In this document: positions 43,889 to 52,663 of the stretch, in pieces | Layout of the letters: the number at the start of each line of letters is the position of its first letter | Position numbering within the stretch: position 1 is the first letter of the stretch | NCBI GenBank assembly: GCA_004362315.1 | Contig: SNWL01000005.1 | Coordinates: 1-64,000 of the forward strand | DNA: 64,000 nucleotides | Direction of reading: 5' to 3' | DNA from: Mycobacterium sp. BK086 | Lineage (GTDB): Bacteria > Actinomycetota > Actinomycetes > Mycobacteriales > Mycobacteriaceae | Program-made: the position numbers and the translations under genes | Notes under the pieces: generated by a model | What the model saw: the letters and a program-made list of their open reading frames with translations, nothing else | Databases searched by the model: none | What the model was told of the DNA's origin: nothing

Positions 43889-45013
43889 GTGCGTTCGGTT
43901 GTGCGCTTCGGCGCCCATGTTGGCCGCGGTGTGCGGCGTCTCGCCCTTGACAGTGCGTTGGGACAGAGGAGGTCGTTTCCGCGCCGGATCGGTGACCTCA
44001 CGCCCGAGGCGCTGTCGGCGATCCTTCGGCGGCCTGTCGAGTCGGTGAGCCATCTCGACGGCGCGGCGGGCACGTCCAGCCGGGCCCGGCTGGCGCTGCG
44101 CGGTGACGGCGTGCCGTCATCGGTGTTCGTGAAGATGTCGGCCGCCGGCGCGGGCATCCGGATGCTGGGGGAGTTGGCCGGCCTCGGCGAGACCGAGGCG
44201 CGGTTCTATCGCGAGCTGGCACCCGAACTCGGAGCGGGCATCCCGCGCTCGTACGGGTCGGCTTTCGACAGCCTGACGGGTCGCTTTGTGGTCGTTCTCG
44301 AGGACATGTCCACCACGCCGTGCCAATTCCCGGACACCTTGCATCCGCTGGCGGGCGATCAGATGGCCCAACTCGTCGAGGTCCTGGCCGGACTGCACGC
44401 GACGTTCTGGGGCAGGCTGCCGCAAAAGTCCAGCGGCGGAGGGCAATTCGGCTGGCTGATGGCACCGTCGGAGGACCCGGCCAATCTCATGACGCCGTCG
44501 GTGCTCCGGATGTCGGCCCGCCGGCTGGCGGGCACGATGTCGGTGCCGGAGCGGGCCGGCCGCTACATCCAGGAGAACTTCGCCGCCGCCGTCGCCGCGA
44601 TCGACAGCGGGCCGCACACCGTGTTGCACGGCGACTCCCATCCCGGGAACACGTACTTCCGTGACGGGCGGGCCGGGCTGCTGGACTGGCAGGTGGTCCG
44701 GCGCGGACATCCCTCCCGCGACCTCGCCTACGCGATCGTGCTCGGCACGCCCGCCGCTGACCGCGCGCTTATCGAACGCGACCTACTCGACACCTATCGC
44801 AGCGCGCTGGCCGCGCAGGGCGGCCCGCAGCTGGATCGCGACGAGCTGTTCACGCGCTACCGGCAAGCCGTTGTGCACCCGTATGTTTCAGGCCTGGCCA
44901 CCGCCGGCCTCGGGGGGATGCAGGACGACGGCGTGGCGCTGGAGGGTCTGCGCCGCGCGGTGACGGCCATCGAGGAACTCGATACCGTCGCCGCGCTACG
45001 AAACCCGCGCTGA
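43889..45013 (+). CDS. APH/ecdysteroid-kinase-like phosphotransferase
   Basis: A 374-aa kinase-fold protein. The phosphotransferase loop is LHGDSHPGNTYF (Asp249 catalytic) and the metal-binding Asp is in LLDWQ (Asp266). The N-terminal lobe has SSVFVKMSAAGAG, where the lysine would hold ATP. It belongs to the APH superfamily of small-molecule kinases. In mycobacteria such genes often sit with lipid or steroid catabolism genes and are not drug-resistance enzymes. Substrate unknown. The GTG start is used. The gene ends 2 nt before the convergent small secreted protein. Confidence 0.78.
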   Translation: MRSVVRFGAHVGRGVRRLALDSALGQRRSFPRRIGDLTPEALSAILRRPVESVSHLDGAAGTSSRARLALRGDGVPSSVFVKMSAAGAGIRMLGELAGLGETEARFYRELAPELGAGIPRSYGSAFDSLTGRFVVVLEDMSTTPCQFPDTLHPLAGDQMAQLVEVLAGLHATFWGRLPQKSSGGGQFGWLMAPSEDPANLMTPSVLRMSARRLAGTMSVPERAGRYIQENFAAAVAAIDSGPHTVLHGDSHPGNTYFRDGRAGLLDWQVVRRGHPSRDLAYAIVLGTPAADRALIERDLLDTYRSALAAQGGPQLDRDELFTRYRQAVVHPYVSGLATAGLGGMQDDGVALEGLRRAVTAIEELDTVAALRNPR

Positions 45014-45015
45014 CG

Positions 45016-45303
45016 CTACTTGTCGCAAGTGACGGTGACGTAGGCGATGGCCTGGCTGCCCGCCGGTCCCAGCGTGTCGATATCGGTCACGGTGCACTGC
45101 GACAGCCCACTGTTCGGGACGCCGTTCTCGTATTGCAGGGACACGTCGTAGCCCGCGGCATCCAGGTCGCGAATGGTGGCAGCGGCCGATTCGGATCCCG
45201 GCTCGGGGATGCTCGGGGGATCGGCAACGGCCAACGGGGCCAGCACAATCGACGCACCGACGCCGATAGACAGCAACGCGATGTAGCGCAGGGGGAGCGA
45301 CAT
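45016..45303 (-). CDS. Small secreted protein
   Basis: A 95-aa exported protein. The signal peptide IALLSIGVGASIVLAPLAVA is followed by DPPSIPEPGSESA. The mature domain of about 65 residues has two Cys (LSQCTVTDI, VTVTCDK) that may form a disulfide. This is a common mycobacterial secreted type of unknown function. AAGGACCCTG precedes the ATG. An apparent long upstream extension in the same frame runs through the MmpL gene and is not real. Confidence 0.75.
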   Translation of the reverse strand: MSLPLRYIALLSIGVGASIVLAPLAVADPPSIPEPGSESAAATIRDLDAAGYDVSLQYENGVPNSGLSQCTVTDIDTLGPAGSQAIAYVTVTCDK

Positions 45304-45422
45304 CAGGGTCCTTCCTCGACGGCCGGCTCTTAGGGTCGCAGTCAAGGATGACAGCAAAGTCATGGCCGGACTTGCCACTGTGCGAACGGCAGCTGAACAG
45401 GTTTCGAACAGCCGACGACTCG

Positions 45423-48308
45423 TCAGGTCTGCGGAGGCGCGCTTGCCTCGACGGACGTGCGGTCCGTCGAATCCTTTGGCTCCGGCCATGGTTGCGGCAC
45501 CGGACGCTGGCGCACCCGCTGGGGCCACCAGAACCACTTGCCGAGCAGGGCCGCGATGGACGGCGTCATGAACGAACGCACCACCAGCGTGTCGAACAAC
45601 AGGCCCAGTGCGATCGTCGTTCCCACCTGGCCACCCACCCGCAGCGGGCTGATCGACATCGATGCCATGGTGAAGGCGAACACCAAGCCGGCCGAGGTCA
45701 CCACGGACCCACTGCCCGCCATCGCCCGGATGATGCCGGTGTTGAGCCCGGCGTGTATCTCTTCCTTGAACCGGGCCACCAGAAGCAGGTTGTAGTCGGA
45801 TCCCACCGCGAGCAGGATGATCACCGCCATGGCGATCACCAGCCAGTGCAGCGGCTGACCAAGGATGTGCTGCCAGAGCAGGACCGATAGGCCGAACGAG
45901 GCGCCGAGAGACAGCACCACCGTGCCCACGATCACCGCCGCCGCCACCACACTTCGGGTGAGCACCAACATGATGATGAAGATCAGGCACAGGGCCGCGA
46001 CCCCGGCGATCATCAGGTCGTAGTTGGCCCCGTGCTGCATGTCCTTGTAGACCGACGCGGTACCGCCCAGATAGACCTTCGAGCCTTCCATCGGGGTGCC
46101 CTTGATCGCCTCGAAGGCGGCGTTCTTGATCTTGTCGATGTGCGAGATGCCCTCGGGGGTCGCGGGGTCTCCCTCGTGGGAGATGATGAACCGCACCGCT
46201 TTTCCGTCCGGCGAGACGAACATCTTCAGGCCGCGCTTGAACTCCGGGTTGTCGAACACCTCGGGCGGCAGATAGAACGAGTCGTCGTTCTTCGACGCGT
46301 CGTATGCCTGCCCCAGCGCGGTCGCGTTCTGCTGCATGGCGTCCATCTGATCCTGCAGGCCGCCCATCGTCGACTGCATGGTCAGCATCGTCGACTTCAT
46401 GGTCTTCATGGTTGCGATCATCGGCGGCATGATCTCGACCATCTTCGGCATCAAGACGTCGAGTTTGTCCATGTCGACCACCAGCGCGCCGAGATCGTCA
46501 CTGAGAGTGTCGATTCCGTCCAGCGCATCGAAGATGGACCGCATCGAGAAGCACAGCGGGATGTCGTAGCAGTGCGGTTCCCAATAGAGGTAGTTGCGGA
46601 TCGGCCGGAAGAAATCGTCGAAATTGGCGATCTGGTCCCGGATTTGGTTGGTGTCGAGAACCATCTGCTTGGTCTTGCCCACCATGCTGTGGGTGATCCC
46701 GACCATCTCTTTGGTCAGGACCAGCATGCGTTCCATCGTGTCGATGGTGACCTGCAGCTCGTCGCCCATCTTCAGCATGTCCTTCATGCGGTCCTGCAGG
46801 TAGGACATGTTCATCGTCTGGTTGGTGCCCTGCATGCTGATGATGAACGGGATCGAGGTGTGTTCGATCGGGGTGCCCAGCGGGCGGGTGATGGTCTGGA
46901 CCCGGCCGATACCCGGAATGTGGAAGACGGACTTGGCAATCCGGTCGACGACCAACATGTCGGACGGGTTGCGCACATCGTGGTCGGTTTCGATGAGTAG
47001 CAGCTCGGGATTCATCCGGGCCTGCGGGAAGTGCCGGTCGGCGGCCGCGTAGCCCTGGTTGGCGGGGATGTCGCCGGGCAGGTAATAGCGGTCGTTGTAG
47101 TTGGTCTTGTACGTCGGCAGCGCCAGCAGTCCGATCAGGGACAGGGCGATCGAGGCGACGAGAATCGGTCCGGGCCAGCGCACCACCGCGGCACCGACGC
47201 GCCGCCAGGTGTGGGTGTTCATCTTCCGCTTGGGCTCGAACAGCCCGAACCGGGCCCCGATCGAGATGACGGCGGCACCCAGCGTCAGTGCCGCGAACAC
47301 CACGACCAACATGCCGATGGCCAACGGGAAGCCCAGCGACTGGAAGTAGGGCAGCCGGGTGAAGTGCAGACAGAAGGTCGCACCCGCGATCGTCAGGCCC
47401 GAGCCCAGAATCACGTGGGAGGTGCCGTGGTACATCGAATAGAACGCGGTCTCTTTGTCTTCGCCGGCTAGTCGCGCCTCGTGGTAGCGGCCGATGAGGA
47501 AGATCGCGTAGTCGGTGGCTGCCGCGATCGCGAGCGTCGCCAGGAGGTTCACCGCGAATGTCGACAGCCCGATGATCTCGTAGTTGCCGAGGAAGGCGAT
47601 GACGCCGCGGGCCGCGGTGAGTTCGGTGAACACCATGACGAGCACGAGGATCACCGTCGTGATGGACCGGTAGACCAACAGCAGCATCACGAAGATGACC
47701 GCGATGGTGAGGCCTTCGATCATCTTCACCGCGGAGTCGCCCGCGTTGTGCTGATCGTGGCTCAGTGCCGTCGGGCCGGTGACGTAGACCTTGATCCCGG
47801 GCGGCGGGGGATTGTCCTTGACGATCTTGGAGACGGCGTCGATCGACTCGTTGGCCAGCGCCTCACCCTGGTTGCCGGCCAGGTACAGCTGCACGTAGGC
47901 GGCCTTGCCGTCGGCGCTCTGGGAACCGGCGGCGGTCAGCGGATCGCCCCAGAAGTCCTGGATGTGCTCGACGTGCTTGGTGTCGGCGCGCAGCTTCTGG
48001 ATCAGGCTGTCGTAATAGTGGTGTGCCTCGGCGCCCAGCTGCTGGTCGCCTTCGAGCAGGACCATCGCACTGCTGTTGGAGTCGAACTCCTCGAACTTCT
48101 TGCCGACCTGCTTCATCGCCTTCATCGACGGCGCGTCCTCGGGCGCCAGCGACACGGTGTGCTCCTGGCTCACCTGTTCCAGGGACGGTACGGCGACGCT
48201 GAGGACCACGACGAGTCCCAGCCAGAGCAGCACGATCGGGACCGAGAACGCCCGGATGAAGCGGGGGATCAGCGGGTTCTTCTTCGGCGGGGACTGGAGG
48301 TCGGTCAT
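45423..48308 (-). CDS. mmpL: MmpL family RND transporter, paired with MmpS
   Basis: A 961-aa MmpL. The first transmembrane helix is at about 20-43. The proton-relay Asp-Tyr pair is [13 protein letters not shown] (Asp266-Tyr267), and the second pair is in [13 protein letters not shown]. The periplasmic domains contain [10 protein letters not shown] and many Met residues. It is more distant from the tandem MmpL pair than those are from each other. Its start overlaps mmpS by 4 nt, which is the arrangement of mmpS4-mmpL4 and mmpS5-mmpL5, known for siderophore and drug export. I cannot tell which of those it is closest to. It would move lipid or siderophore-like molecules outward. Confidence 0.9.
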   Translation of the reverse strand: MTDLQSPPKKNPLIPRFIRAFSVPIVLLWLGLVVVLSVAVPSLEQVSQEHTVSLAPEDAPSMKAMKQVGKKFEEFDSNSSAMVLLEGDQQLGAEAHHYYDSLIQKLRADTKHVEHIQDFWGDPLTAAGSQSADGKAAYVQLYLAGNQGEALANESIDAVSKIVKDNPPPPGIKVYVTGPTALSHDQHNAGDSAVKMIEGLTIAVIFVMLLLVYRSITTVILVLVMVFTELTAARGVIAFLGNYEIIGLSTFAVNLLATLAIAAATDYAIFLIGRYHEARLAGEDKETAFYSMYHGTSHVILGSGLTIAGATFCLHFTRLPYFQSLGFPLAIGMLVVVFAALTLGAAVISIGARFGLFEPKRKMNTHTWRRVGAAVVRWPGPILVASIALSLIGLLALPTYKTNYNDRYYLPGDIPANQGYAAADRHFPQARMNPELLLIETDHDVRNPSDMLVVDRIAKSVFHIPGIGRVQTITRPLGTPIEHTSIPFIISMQGTNQTMNMSYLQDRMKDMLKMGDELQVTIDTMERMLVLTKEMVGITHSMVGKTKQMVLDTNQIRDQIANFDDFFRPIRNYLYWEPHCYDIPLCFSMRSIFDALDGIDTLSDDLGALVVDMDKLDVLMPKMVEIMPPMIATMKTMKSTMLTMQSTMGGLQDQMDAMQQNATALGQAYDASKNDDSFYLPPEVFDNPEFKRGLKMFVSPDGKAVRFIISHEGDPATPEGISHIDKIKNAAFEAIKGTPMEGSKVYLGGTASVYKDMQHGANYDLMIAGVAALCLIFIIMLVLTRSVVAAAVIVGTVVLSLGASFGLSVLLWQHILGQPLHWLVIAMAVIILLAVGSDYNLLLVARFKEEIHAGLNTGIIRAMAGSGSVVTSAGLVFAFTMASMSISPLRVGGQVGTTIALGLLFDTLVVRSFMTPSIAALLGKWFWWPQRVRQRPVPQPWPEPKDSTDRTSVEASAPPQT

Positions 48309-48736
48309 GCGGACTTCACCAGGCAGAAGGTCTGGGCGTTAACACCGGTCGAGGTCTTCTCGTCCTTGAGCACACCGTCGACCAGAATCCGGCAGCCGAT
48401 GGTGTCGGTGTCGCCCTGGGCCACGATGTTGGCGCTGGCGGCCGGCGCGGTCGTGGTCAGCGTGAGCGCCCACGGCAAGGTGACGTCACGCGCGATCTGC
48501 GGCTGTGCGTCGAGGTCTAGGTAGTTGATGGTTGCCACCGCGCCCTCGGGGCCGAAGATCTGATACGTCACCTGCTTGGGGTTGAACGGTTTGGTGTCAT
48601 TGGCCAGCCCGCTACCGGGCCGGGTCAGCTCGGTCTTACCGAACACGCCGTGCAGCCGGAACACCCCGAATGCGGCGATGGCCACGACGATGGCGATAAC
48701 CAGCGGGATCCATCCCCGCCTCAATAGCTTGACCAT
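48305..48736 (-). CDS. mmpS: MmpS small accessory protein
   Basis: A 143-aa MmpS. A single N-terminal transmembrane helix ([20 protein letters not shown]) is followed by a periplasmic beta domain with [40 protein letters not shown] and a second Cys near the end (QTFCLVKS), so one disulfide is possible. MmpS proteins assist the cognate MmpL in export. The 4-nt overlap with mmpL makes them translationally coupled. GGGGAA precedes the ATG. A pair of 14-bp direct repeats lies about 125 bp upstream and may be where a regulator binds. Confidence 0.92.
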   Translation of the reverse strand: MVKLLRRGWIPLVIAIVVAIAAFGVFRLHGVFGKTELTRPGSGLANDTKPFNPKQVTYQIFGPEGAVATINYLDLDAQPQIARDVTLPWALTLTTTAPAASANIVAQGDTDTIGCRILVDGVLKDEKTSTGVNAQTFCLVKSA

Positions 48737-49049
48737 AGGATTCCCCGACGAGATTACGGCGCCGGCACGGACAGCGCGGTGACTCCTTCAGCGCCGTTCG
48801 TGAGCGTGGCCGTCCGTCTCATCCCAACCCCATTTTCTTCGCGTCGCGTCGCAACAGCTTAGCTGATTTAACGTAAGAGATTAGCTCACTTAATTGATCG
48901 GACGATACCCCCGGGTAGCTCCGAGATTCGATTCCCGTCGGGCAATCGTGGGTGAGGTCACATCCTTGTGCAATGTGACCCACGCATCACGCCATCAATT
49001 GTGCGGGATGCCTCTTGCGACAGTGTTTAGCTGTCCTACAATCTTGGCC
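48737..49049. promoter_or_regulatory. Divergent intergenic region, mmpS and DUF732 gene
   Basis: A 313-bp non-coding gap. It contains direct repeats TTAGCTGATTTAAC (48859-48872) and TTAGCTCACTTAAT (48881-48894), starting 22 bp apart, or two helical turns, inside the most AT-rich stretch of the region. That is a likely regulator site and promoter zone for mmpS-mmpL. Nothing else is recognisable. Confidence 0.6.
48859..48894. promoter_or_regulatory. 14-bp direct repeats upstream of mmpS-mmpL
   Basis: TTAGCTGATTTAAC at 48859-48872 and TTAGCTCACTTAAT at 48881-48894 match at 11 of 14 positions and start 22 bp apart, so they would face the same side of the helix. They lie about 125-160 bp upstream of the mmpS start. 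Confidence 0.55.
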
Positions 49050-49388
49050 ATGAACGTTACGAGGCTTGCCATGGCCGCCATTGCGGCCGTCGCGGCGCCG
49101 ATCGTCCTGGCCGCGCCGTCGCACGCCGATCCCGACACCGATTTCGCCAATCAGCTGCACACCTTCGGGATCTACGGGCCTCGCGACTACAACGCCTGGA
49201 TCGGCAAGATCACCTGCAAGCGACTGGCCACCGGCTTGGACAAGGACACCTACGCGTCCGCCAAGTTCATCCTGACCAACCTGCCGCTGAACAGCACCCA
49301 GGGCCAGGCGATCCAGTTCCTCGGCGCGGCGATCGCCACGTACTGCCCGGATCAGGTCGGCGTTCTGCAGCGGGCGGCCGTTCAGTAG
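49050..49388 (+). CDS. DUF732 family secreted protein
   Basis: A 112-aa exported protein of the DUF732 family. The signal peptide MAAIAAVAAPIVLAAPSHA is followed by the mature DPDTDFANQLHTFGIYGPRDYNAWIGK, split here for length, and the family end (ATYCPDQVGVLQ). It has a Cys pair (ITCKRL, ATYCPD). The fold is small, helical and disulfide-bonded, with no known activity. The ATG at 49050 fits the signal peptide. The SRPBCC gene starts 6 nt after its stop, so the two are likely co-transcribed. Confidence 0.85.
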   Translation: MNVTRLAMAAIAAVAAPIVLAAPSHADPDTDFANQLHTFGIYGPRDYNAWIGKITCKRLATGLDKDTYASAKFILTNLPLNSTQGQAIQFLGAAIATYCPDQVGVLQRAAVQ

Positions 49389-49394
49389 TTCGCC

Positions 49395-49850
49395 ATGGCC
49401 GGCCCTGTCGATCGGGTTCTCGCGCAGGATGTGCCCGGCATGCCCGACGACGTTCGGGCTCACTACGTCGATCTGAACAACATCAGGGACGTTCACCCGC
49501 TCGTGGTGTCCGTCGAGACCCTGTCGCGTACCGATACCGGCGACGGCTATGTCCAGGTCTACCGGGTCCGTGACCGCATCCCGCTGGGGCCGTTGACCCT
49601 GCCGACCACCTATACCGCCCGGTTGGAGGTGCCGTCGGCAGGCCCGGTGCTCACCGAGGCCCGCCAGTTCCCGGCGGTCCGGCTGGACTCGGTGGTGTCC
49701 TTCGACCCGATACCGACCGGGACCCGGCTGACCGAACGGATCCGGTTCACCGCGCCGTGGCCGCTGCTGGCCATCACCGTGCGCCAGGCGGTCGAAGCCC
49801 ACAGGGAGATGCTGGACGGTATCCGCAGGCACTTCGAGGCGGTCGGCTAG
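49395..49850 (+). CDS. SRPBCC / polyketide cyclase-like protein
   Basis: A 151-aa helix-grip protein, with DVPGMPDDVRAHYVDLNNIRDVHPLVVSV near the start and a final helix VRQAVEAHREMLDGIRRHFEAVG, each part typical of mycobacterial SRPBCC proteins. The ligand or activity is unknown. It starts 6 nt after the DUF732 gene. Its TAG stop shares the CTAG tetranucleotide with the stop of the convergent short-chain dehydrogenase. Confidence 0.7.
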   Translation: MAGPVDRVLAQDVPGMPDDVRAHYVDLNNIRDVHPLVVSVETLSRTDTGDGYVQVYRVRDRIPLGPLTLPTTYTARLEVPSAGPVLTEARQFPAVRLDSVVSFDPIPTGTRLTERIRFTAPWPLLAITVRQAVEAHREMLDGIRRHFEAVG

Positions 49851-50587
49851 CCCGCGGTCTTGCCGTTGTCGACGTTGTACACGGCGCCGTGGATGGTGAC
49901 CGCGTCGTCACTGGCCAGGAAGGCGATCACCTTCGCCACATCGGCGGGCGCCATCATCCCGCGCGGCGCAGCGATCCGCATGATCAGGTTCCAGTCGGCG
50001 TCATCGGGCGTCTTGAAGTCGGTGACCTGCGGGGTGAGCATTCCGCCCGGGCAGATCACGTTCACCCGCAGTTGCTCTTTGGTGTACTCGATCGCCAGCG
50101 CCTTGGTCATCCCGACCAGTCCGTGCTTGGCAGCGCAGTACGCCGACGAATACACCTCGCCCTCGATACCCGCGATCGAGGCCACGTTGACGATGTTGCC
50201 GCCGGCTTCCAACAGGTGCGGCAGTGCGGCCCGGATCAAGTAGAACGGCCCGTTGAGGTTGACGGCGAGGTCGTAATCCCAGTCCTCGTCGGTGACCGAT
50301 GCGGTGTGCCGCATCTGGTGAAAGCCCGCGGCGTTCACCAATACGTCGAGCCGGCCGAACCGTTCGACGCACGCGGCGACCGCGTCGCGGCAGGCCTGCG
50401 CGCTGGTGATGTCGACCGACGCGTACCCGCCGCCGGGAACGGTCTCGAATACCGTCGCCATTCGGTCGGCATCCCGCGCGATGCCGAACACCGTGGCTCC
50501 TCGTTCGGCGAACAATTGCGCGGTCGCGGCCCCCAGGCCCGACGACGCTCCCGTCACCAAGGCGACTTTCCCGTCCAGCTGTGTCAT
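49847..50587 (-). CDS. Short-chain dehydrogenase/reductase (SDR)
   Basis: A 246-aa classical SDR. The cofactor loop is TGASSGLG (12-19), NAAG is near 85-88, and the catalytic residues are Ser137 (NVASIAG), Tyr150 and Lys154 (YCAAKHG). It ends VYNVDNGKTAG, as in many 3-oxoacyl or alcohol SDRs. The cofactor preference is not clear: ARD after the second strand would allow NADP. It starts 21 nt after the Cys-triplet repeat gene with AGAAAGGG upstream, so it is the last gene of the peptide-importer operon. Its link to that operon is not explained by known biology. Confidence 0.9.
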   Translation of the reverse strand: MTQLDGKVALVTGASSGLGAATAQLFAERGATVFGIARDADRMATVFETVPGGGYASVDITSAQACRDAVAACVERFGRLDVLVNAAGFHQMRHTASVTDEDWDYDLAVNLNGPFYLIRAALPHLLEAGGNIVNVASIAGIEGEVYSSAYCAAKHGLVGMTKALAIEYTKEQLRVNVICPGGMLTPQVTDFKTPDDADWNLIMRIAAPRGMMAPADVAKVIAFLASDDAVTIHGAVYNVDNGKTAG

Positions 50588-50608
50588 TGCCCGACCCTTT
50601 CTGGTGGG

Positions 50609-51058
50609 CTAGACGTGTACGTCCCTCAGTCCCACCGCGTTACGCAGTCCCGAGCAGTTGTAGCACCCAACGCACCCGACGCAGTCGGTACATCTCACAC
50701 AGCCGACACACGCCGTGCAGCGCTGGCAGGCGACGCAGGCAAGACAGGCCACGCACTTGCGCAACCGCACCGACAGAACCGAGAGCACGCTGCCGACGAT
50801 GAGGGCACTGCCCGCGGTGGCGACCGACCCGACGACGAGGGCGCTGCCCGCGGTCGCGATGGAGCCGACGATCGCCGCACTGCCCGCGGTGGCGATCGAG
50901 GCGTTGACCGCCGCGCTGCCGCTGGTGGCGATGGATCCGGCGACGACGGCGCTGCCGGTGGTCGAGACCGAGCCGGCCACCACGACGCTGTCGGTGGTGT
51001 CGATCGAGCCGGCCACTGCGTTCGGTTCGGGGCGTTCGATGACGGCGAGTGTTTTCAC
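50609..51058 (-). CDS. Repeat protein: seven 12-residue repeats plus twelve Cys every third residue
   Basis: A 149-aa protein of a type I cannot assign. Residues 1-13 form a short leader (MKTLAVIERPEPN). Residues 14-97 are seven 12-residue repeats with consensus VVxGSIATAGSA, alternating small and beta-branched residues, the look of a beta-solenoid. Residues 101-135 are a basic residue followed by twelve cysteines at strict three-residue spacing (C-x-x): Cys102, 105, 108 and on to 135. The C-terminal tail is SGLRNAVGLRDVHV. There is no signal peptide or transmembrane helix. The GTG start lies 12 nt after the importer ATPase stop and the SDR starts 21 nt downstream, so it is inside that operon. 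It could be a metal-binding or redox scaffold, or a modified peptide precursor. The reading frame is supported by the Cys and 12-mer periodicities, which exist only on this strand. Confidence 0.78.
   Translation of the reverse strand: MKTLAVIERPEPNAVAGSIDTTDSVVVAGSVSTTGSAVVAGSIATSGSAAVNASIATAGSAAIVGSIATAGSALVVGSVATAGSALIVGSVLSVLSVRLRKCVACLACVACQRCTACVGCVRCTDCVGCVGCYNCSGLRNAVGLRDVHV
50768..51019 (-). repeat. Seven in-frame tandem 36-bp repeats
   Basis: Exactly 252 bp, seven units of 36 bp encoding the 12-residue repeats of the Cys-rich protein. Units are diverged at third positions but keep codons for GS(I/V)ATAGSA. There are no spacers between units. Confidence 0.85.
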
Positions 51059-51070
51059 ACCGAGAGCATG

Positions 51071-52663
51071 TCAGCTCACGCGCGGTCGCGCCGGTGGTAC
51101 GGCGGCAAGCAGCATGCGGGTGTACTCCTGCTCGGGCGCGGCGAGAAGGTCGGCGGCGGGCCGGTATTCGACCATGGCCCCGTCCCGCAGCACCAGGACC
51201 TCGTGGCTCATCCGTTCCACCACCGCCAGGTCGTGGGCGATGAACAGGTAGGTCAGCCCCAGCTCGCGTTGGAGAGCGGTCAGCAGATCCAGGACCCTGG
51301 CCTGGACCGAGACGTCCAGGGATGCCGTGGCTTCGTCGAGGATCACCAGCTCCGGCTCGACCGCCAGCGCGCGGGCGATGCTGACCCGCTGGCGCTGGCC
51401 GCCGGAGAGTTCGTGGGGATAGCGCGACGCGAACTCGACGGGCAGCCCGACCAGGTCCAGCAGCTCGGCGACCCGTTCGGTCCTGGCCTGGCGGTCGGGC
51501 CGGATCTTGTGCACGGCAAGGGGTTCGGTGATTGCCGCGCCGACGCGGGCCCGCGGGTCCAGTGCCGAGAACGGGTCCTGCAGGACGAGGCTGATCCGCC
51601 GTCGCAACGCCTTCTCGGCGCCACCGCGCACCCCGAAGATGTCCGTGCCATCCAGCGTGGCCGTGCCAGCCTTCGGCGTGACCAGTCCGGTCAGCGCACC
51701 GGCCACTGTCGATTTGCCCGAACCGGATTCGCCGACCAGACCCAGGGTGGTCCCGCGCCGGATCTGGAATGTCAGATCCTTCACGGCCCGCGTCCCGTCG
51801 AACTCGACATCGAGCGCCGCGACATCGAGCAGCACCGGGGCATCGGCCGGGGCCGGTTGCGGACCGCCGGCCCCGAGGAGCGGACGGGCATCCAGTAGCT
51901 GACGGGTGTAGGGCTCGCGCGGCCGGTCGAACACCTCGATGATCGGTGCCTGTTCCACGGCGAGACCGTCGTGCATCACCGCGACGGTGTCGGCCACCTG
52001 GCCCACCAGACCGAGGTCGTGGCTGATCCACACGACGGCGGCACCGAAATCTCGCTGGAGATCCTTGATCAGGTCGACGATCTGCGCCTGGGTGGTCACG
52101 TCCAGTGCGGTGGTCGGTTCGTCGGCGACGAGCAGTTCGGGGTTGCAGGCCAACGCGATTGCCACCATGACGCGTTGCCGCTGCCCGCCGGACAGCTGGT
52201 GCGGGTAGCTGTCCAGGCGCCGCTGCGGGTCGGGCAGCCCGACGGCCTCGAGCAGTTCGGCGGCTCGTTGCCGGGCCTGCCTGCGGGTGAAGTTGCGATG
52301 CGCCTGCAGCGATTCGGTGATCTGGCGCTCCAGGGTGAGCAGTGGGTTGAGCGAGGTGCCGGGGTCTTGGAAGACGAACCCGATCCGGCCGCCGTGCACG
52401 CCGCGCAGCACCCGGGGCTTCGCACCCACCAGCTGGGTGGTGCCCGAATCTCCTTTGCCGGCAAGCTCACTGGAGCCCGTGCTCACAGCGCCGGGGGTGT
52501 CGAGCAGCCCGGTCGCCGCCAGTGCCGTCATGGTCTTGCCCGACCCGGATTCCCCGACGATGCCCAGTGTCTGCTCGGGCTCGACGTCGAAGGATACGCC
52601 TCGCACGATCTCTCGCCGCCCGATCCGTACCCGCAGATCCCGCACACTCAGCACCGGTGTCAT
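51071..52663 (-). CDS. Fused dual-ATPase subunit of peptide ABC importer (DppD-DppF type)
   Basis: A 530-aa protein with two complete ABC ATPase domains in one chain, corresponding to DppD and DppF fused. Domain 1 has Walker A GESGSGKT (37-44), LSGGQRQRV and LLVADEPTTALDV. Domain 2 (from about 275) has GESGSGKS, LSGGQRQRV and LVILDEATASLDV, then the switch His in FIAHDLAV. Such fusions are common in actinobacterial oligopeptide/dipeptide importers. The ATG at 52663 overlaps the permease stop by 4 nt. Peptides, nickel complexes or similar solutes are plausible cargo. Confidence 0.92.
   Translation of the reverse strand: MTPVLSVRDLRVRIGRREIVRGVSFDVEPEQTLGIVGESGSGKTMTALAATGLLDTPGAVSTGSSELAGKGDSGTTQLVGAKPRVLRGVHGGRIGFVFQDPGTSLNPLLTLERQITESLQAHRNFTRRQARQRAAELLEAVGLPDPQRRLDSYPHQLSGGQRQRVMVAIALACNPELLVADEPTTALDVTTQAQIVDLIKDLQRDFGAAVVWISHDLGLVGQVADTVAVMHDGLAVEQAPIIEVFDRPREPYTRQLLDARPLLGAGGPQPAPADAPVLLDVAALDVEFDGTRAVKDLTFQIRRGTTLGLVGESGSGKSTVAGALTGLVTPKAGTATLDGTDIFGVRGGAEKALRRRISLVLQDPFSALDPRARVGAAITEPLAVHKIRPDRQARTERVAELLDLVGLPVEFASRYPHELSGGQRQRVSIARALAVEPELVILDEATASLDVSVQARVLDLLTALQRELGLTYLFIAHDLAVVERMSHEVLVLRDGAMVEYRPAADLLAAPEQEYTRMLLAAVPPARPRVS

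Noticed and set aside
45304-45990. Long upstream extension of the small secreted protein
   Set aside because: The extension runs through the MmpL gene in another frame. The ATG at 45303 has a good RBS and a signal peptide directly after it.
50768-51019. Regular 36-bp repeats resembling a CRISPR array
   Set aside because: The units are contiguous, without unique spacers, and are in frame as 12-residue protein repeats. There are no cas genes.
49757-51898. A 713-codon plus-strand frame across the SDR and Cys-repeat genes
   Set aside because: It is Arg/Gly/Asp-rich noise opposite genes with clear SDR and ABC motifs.
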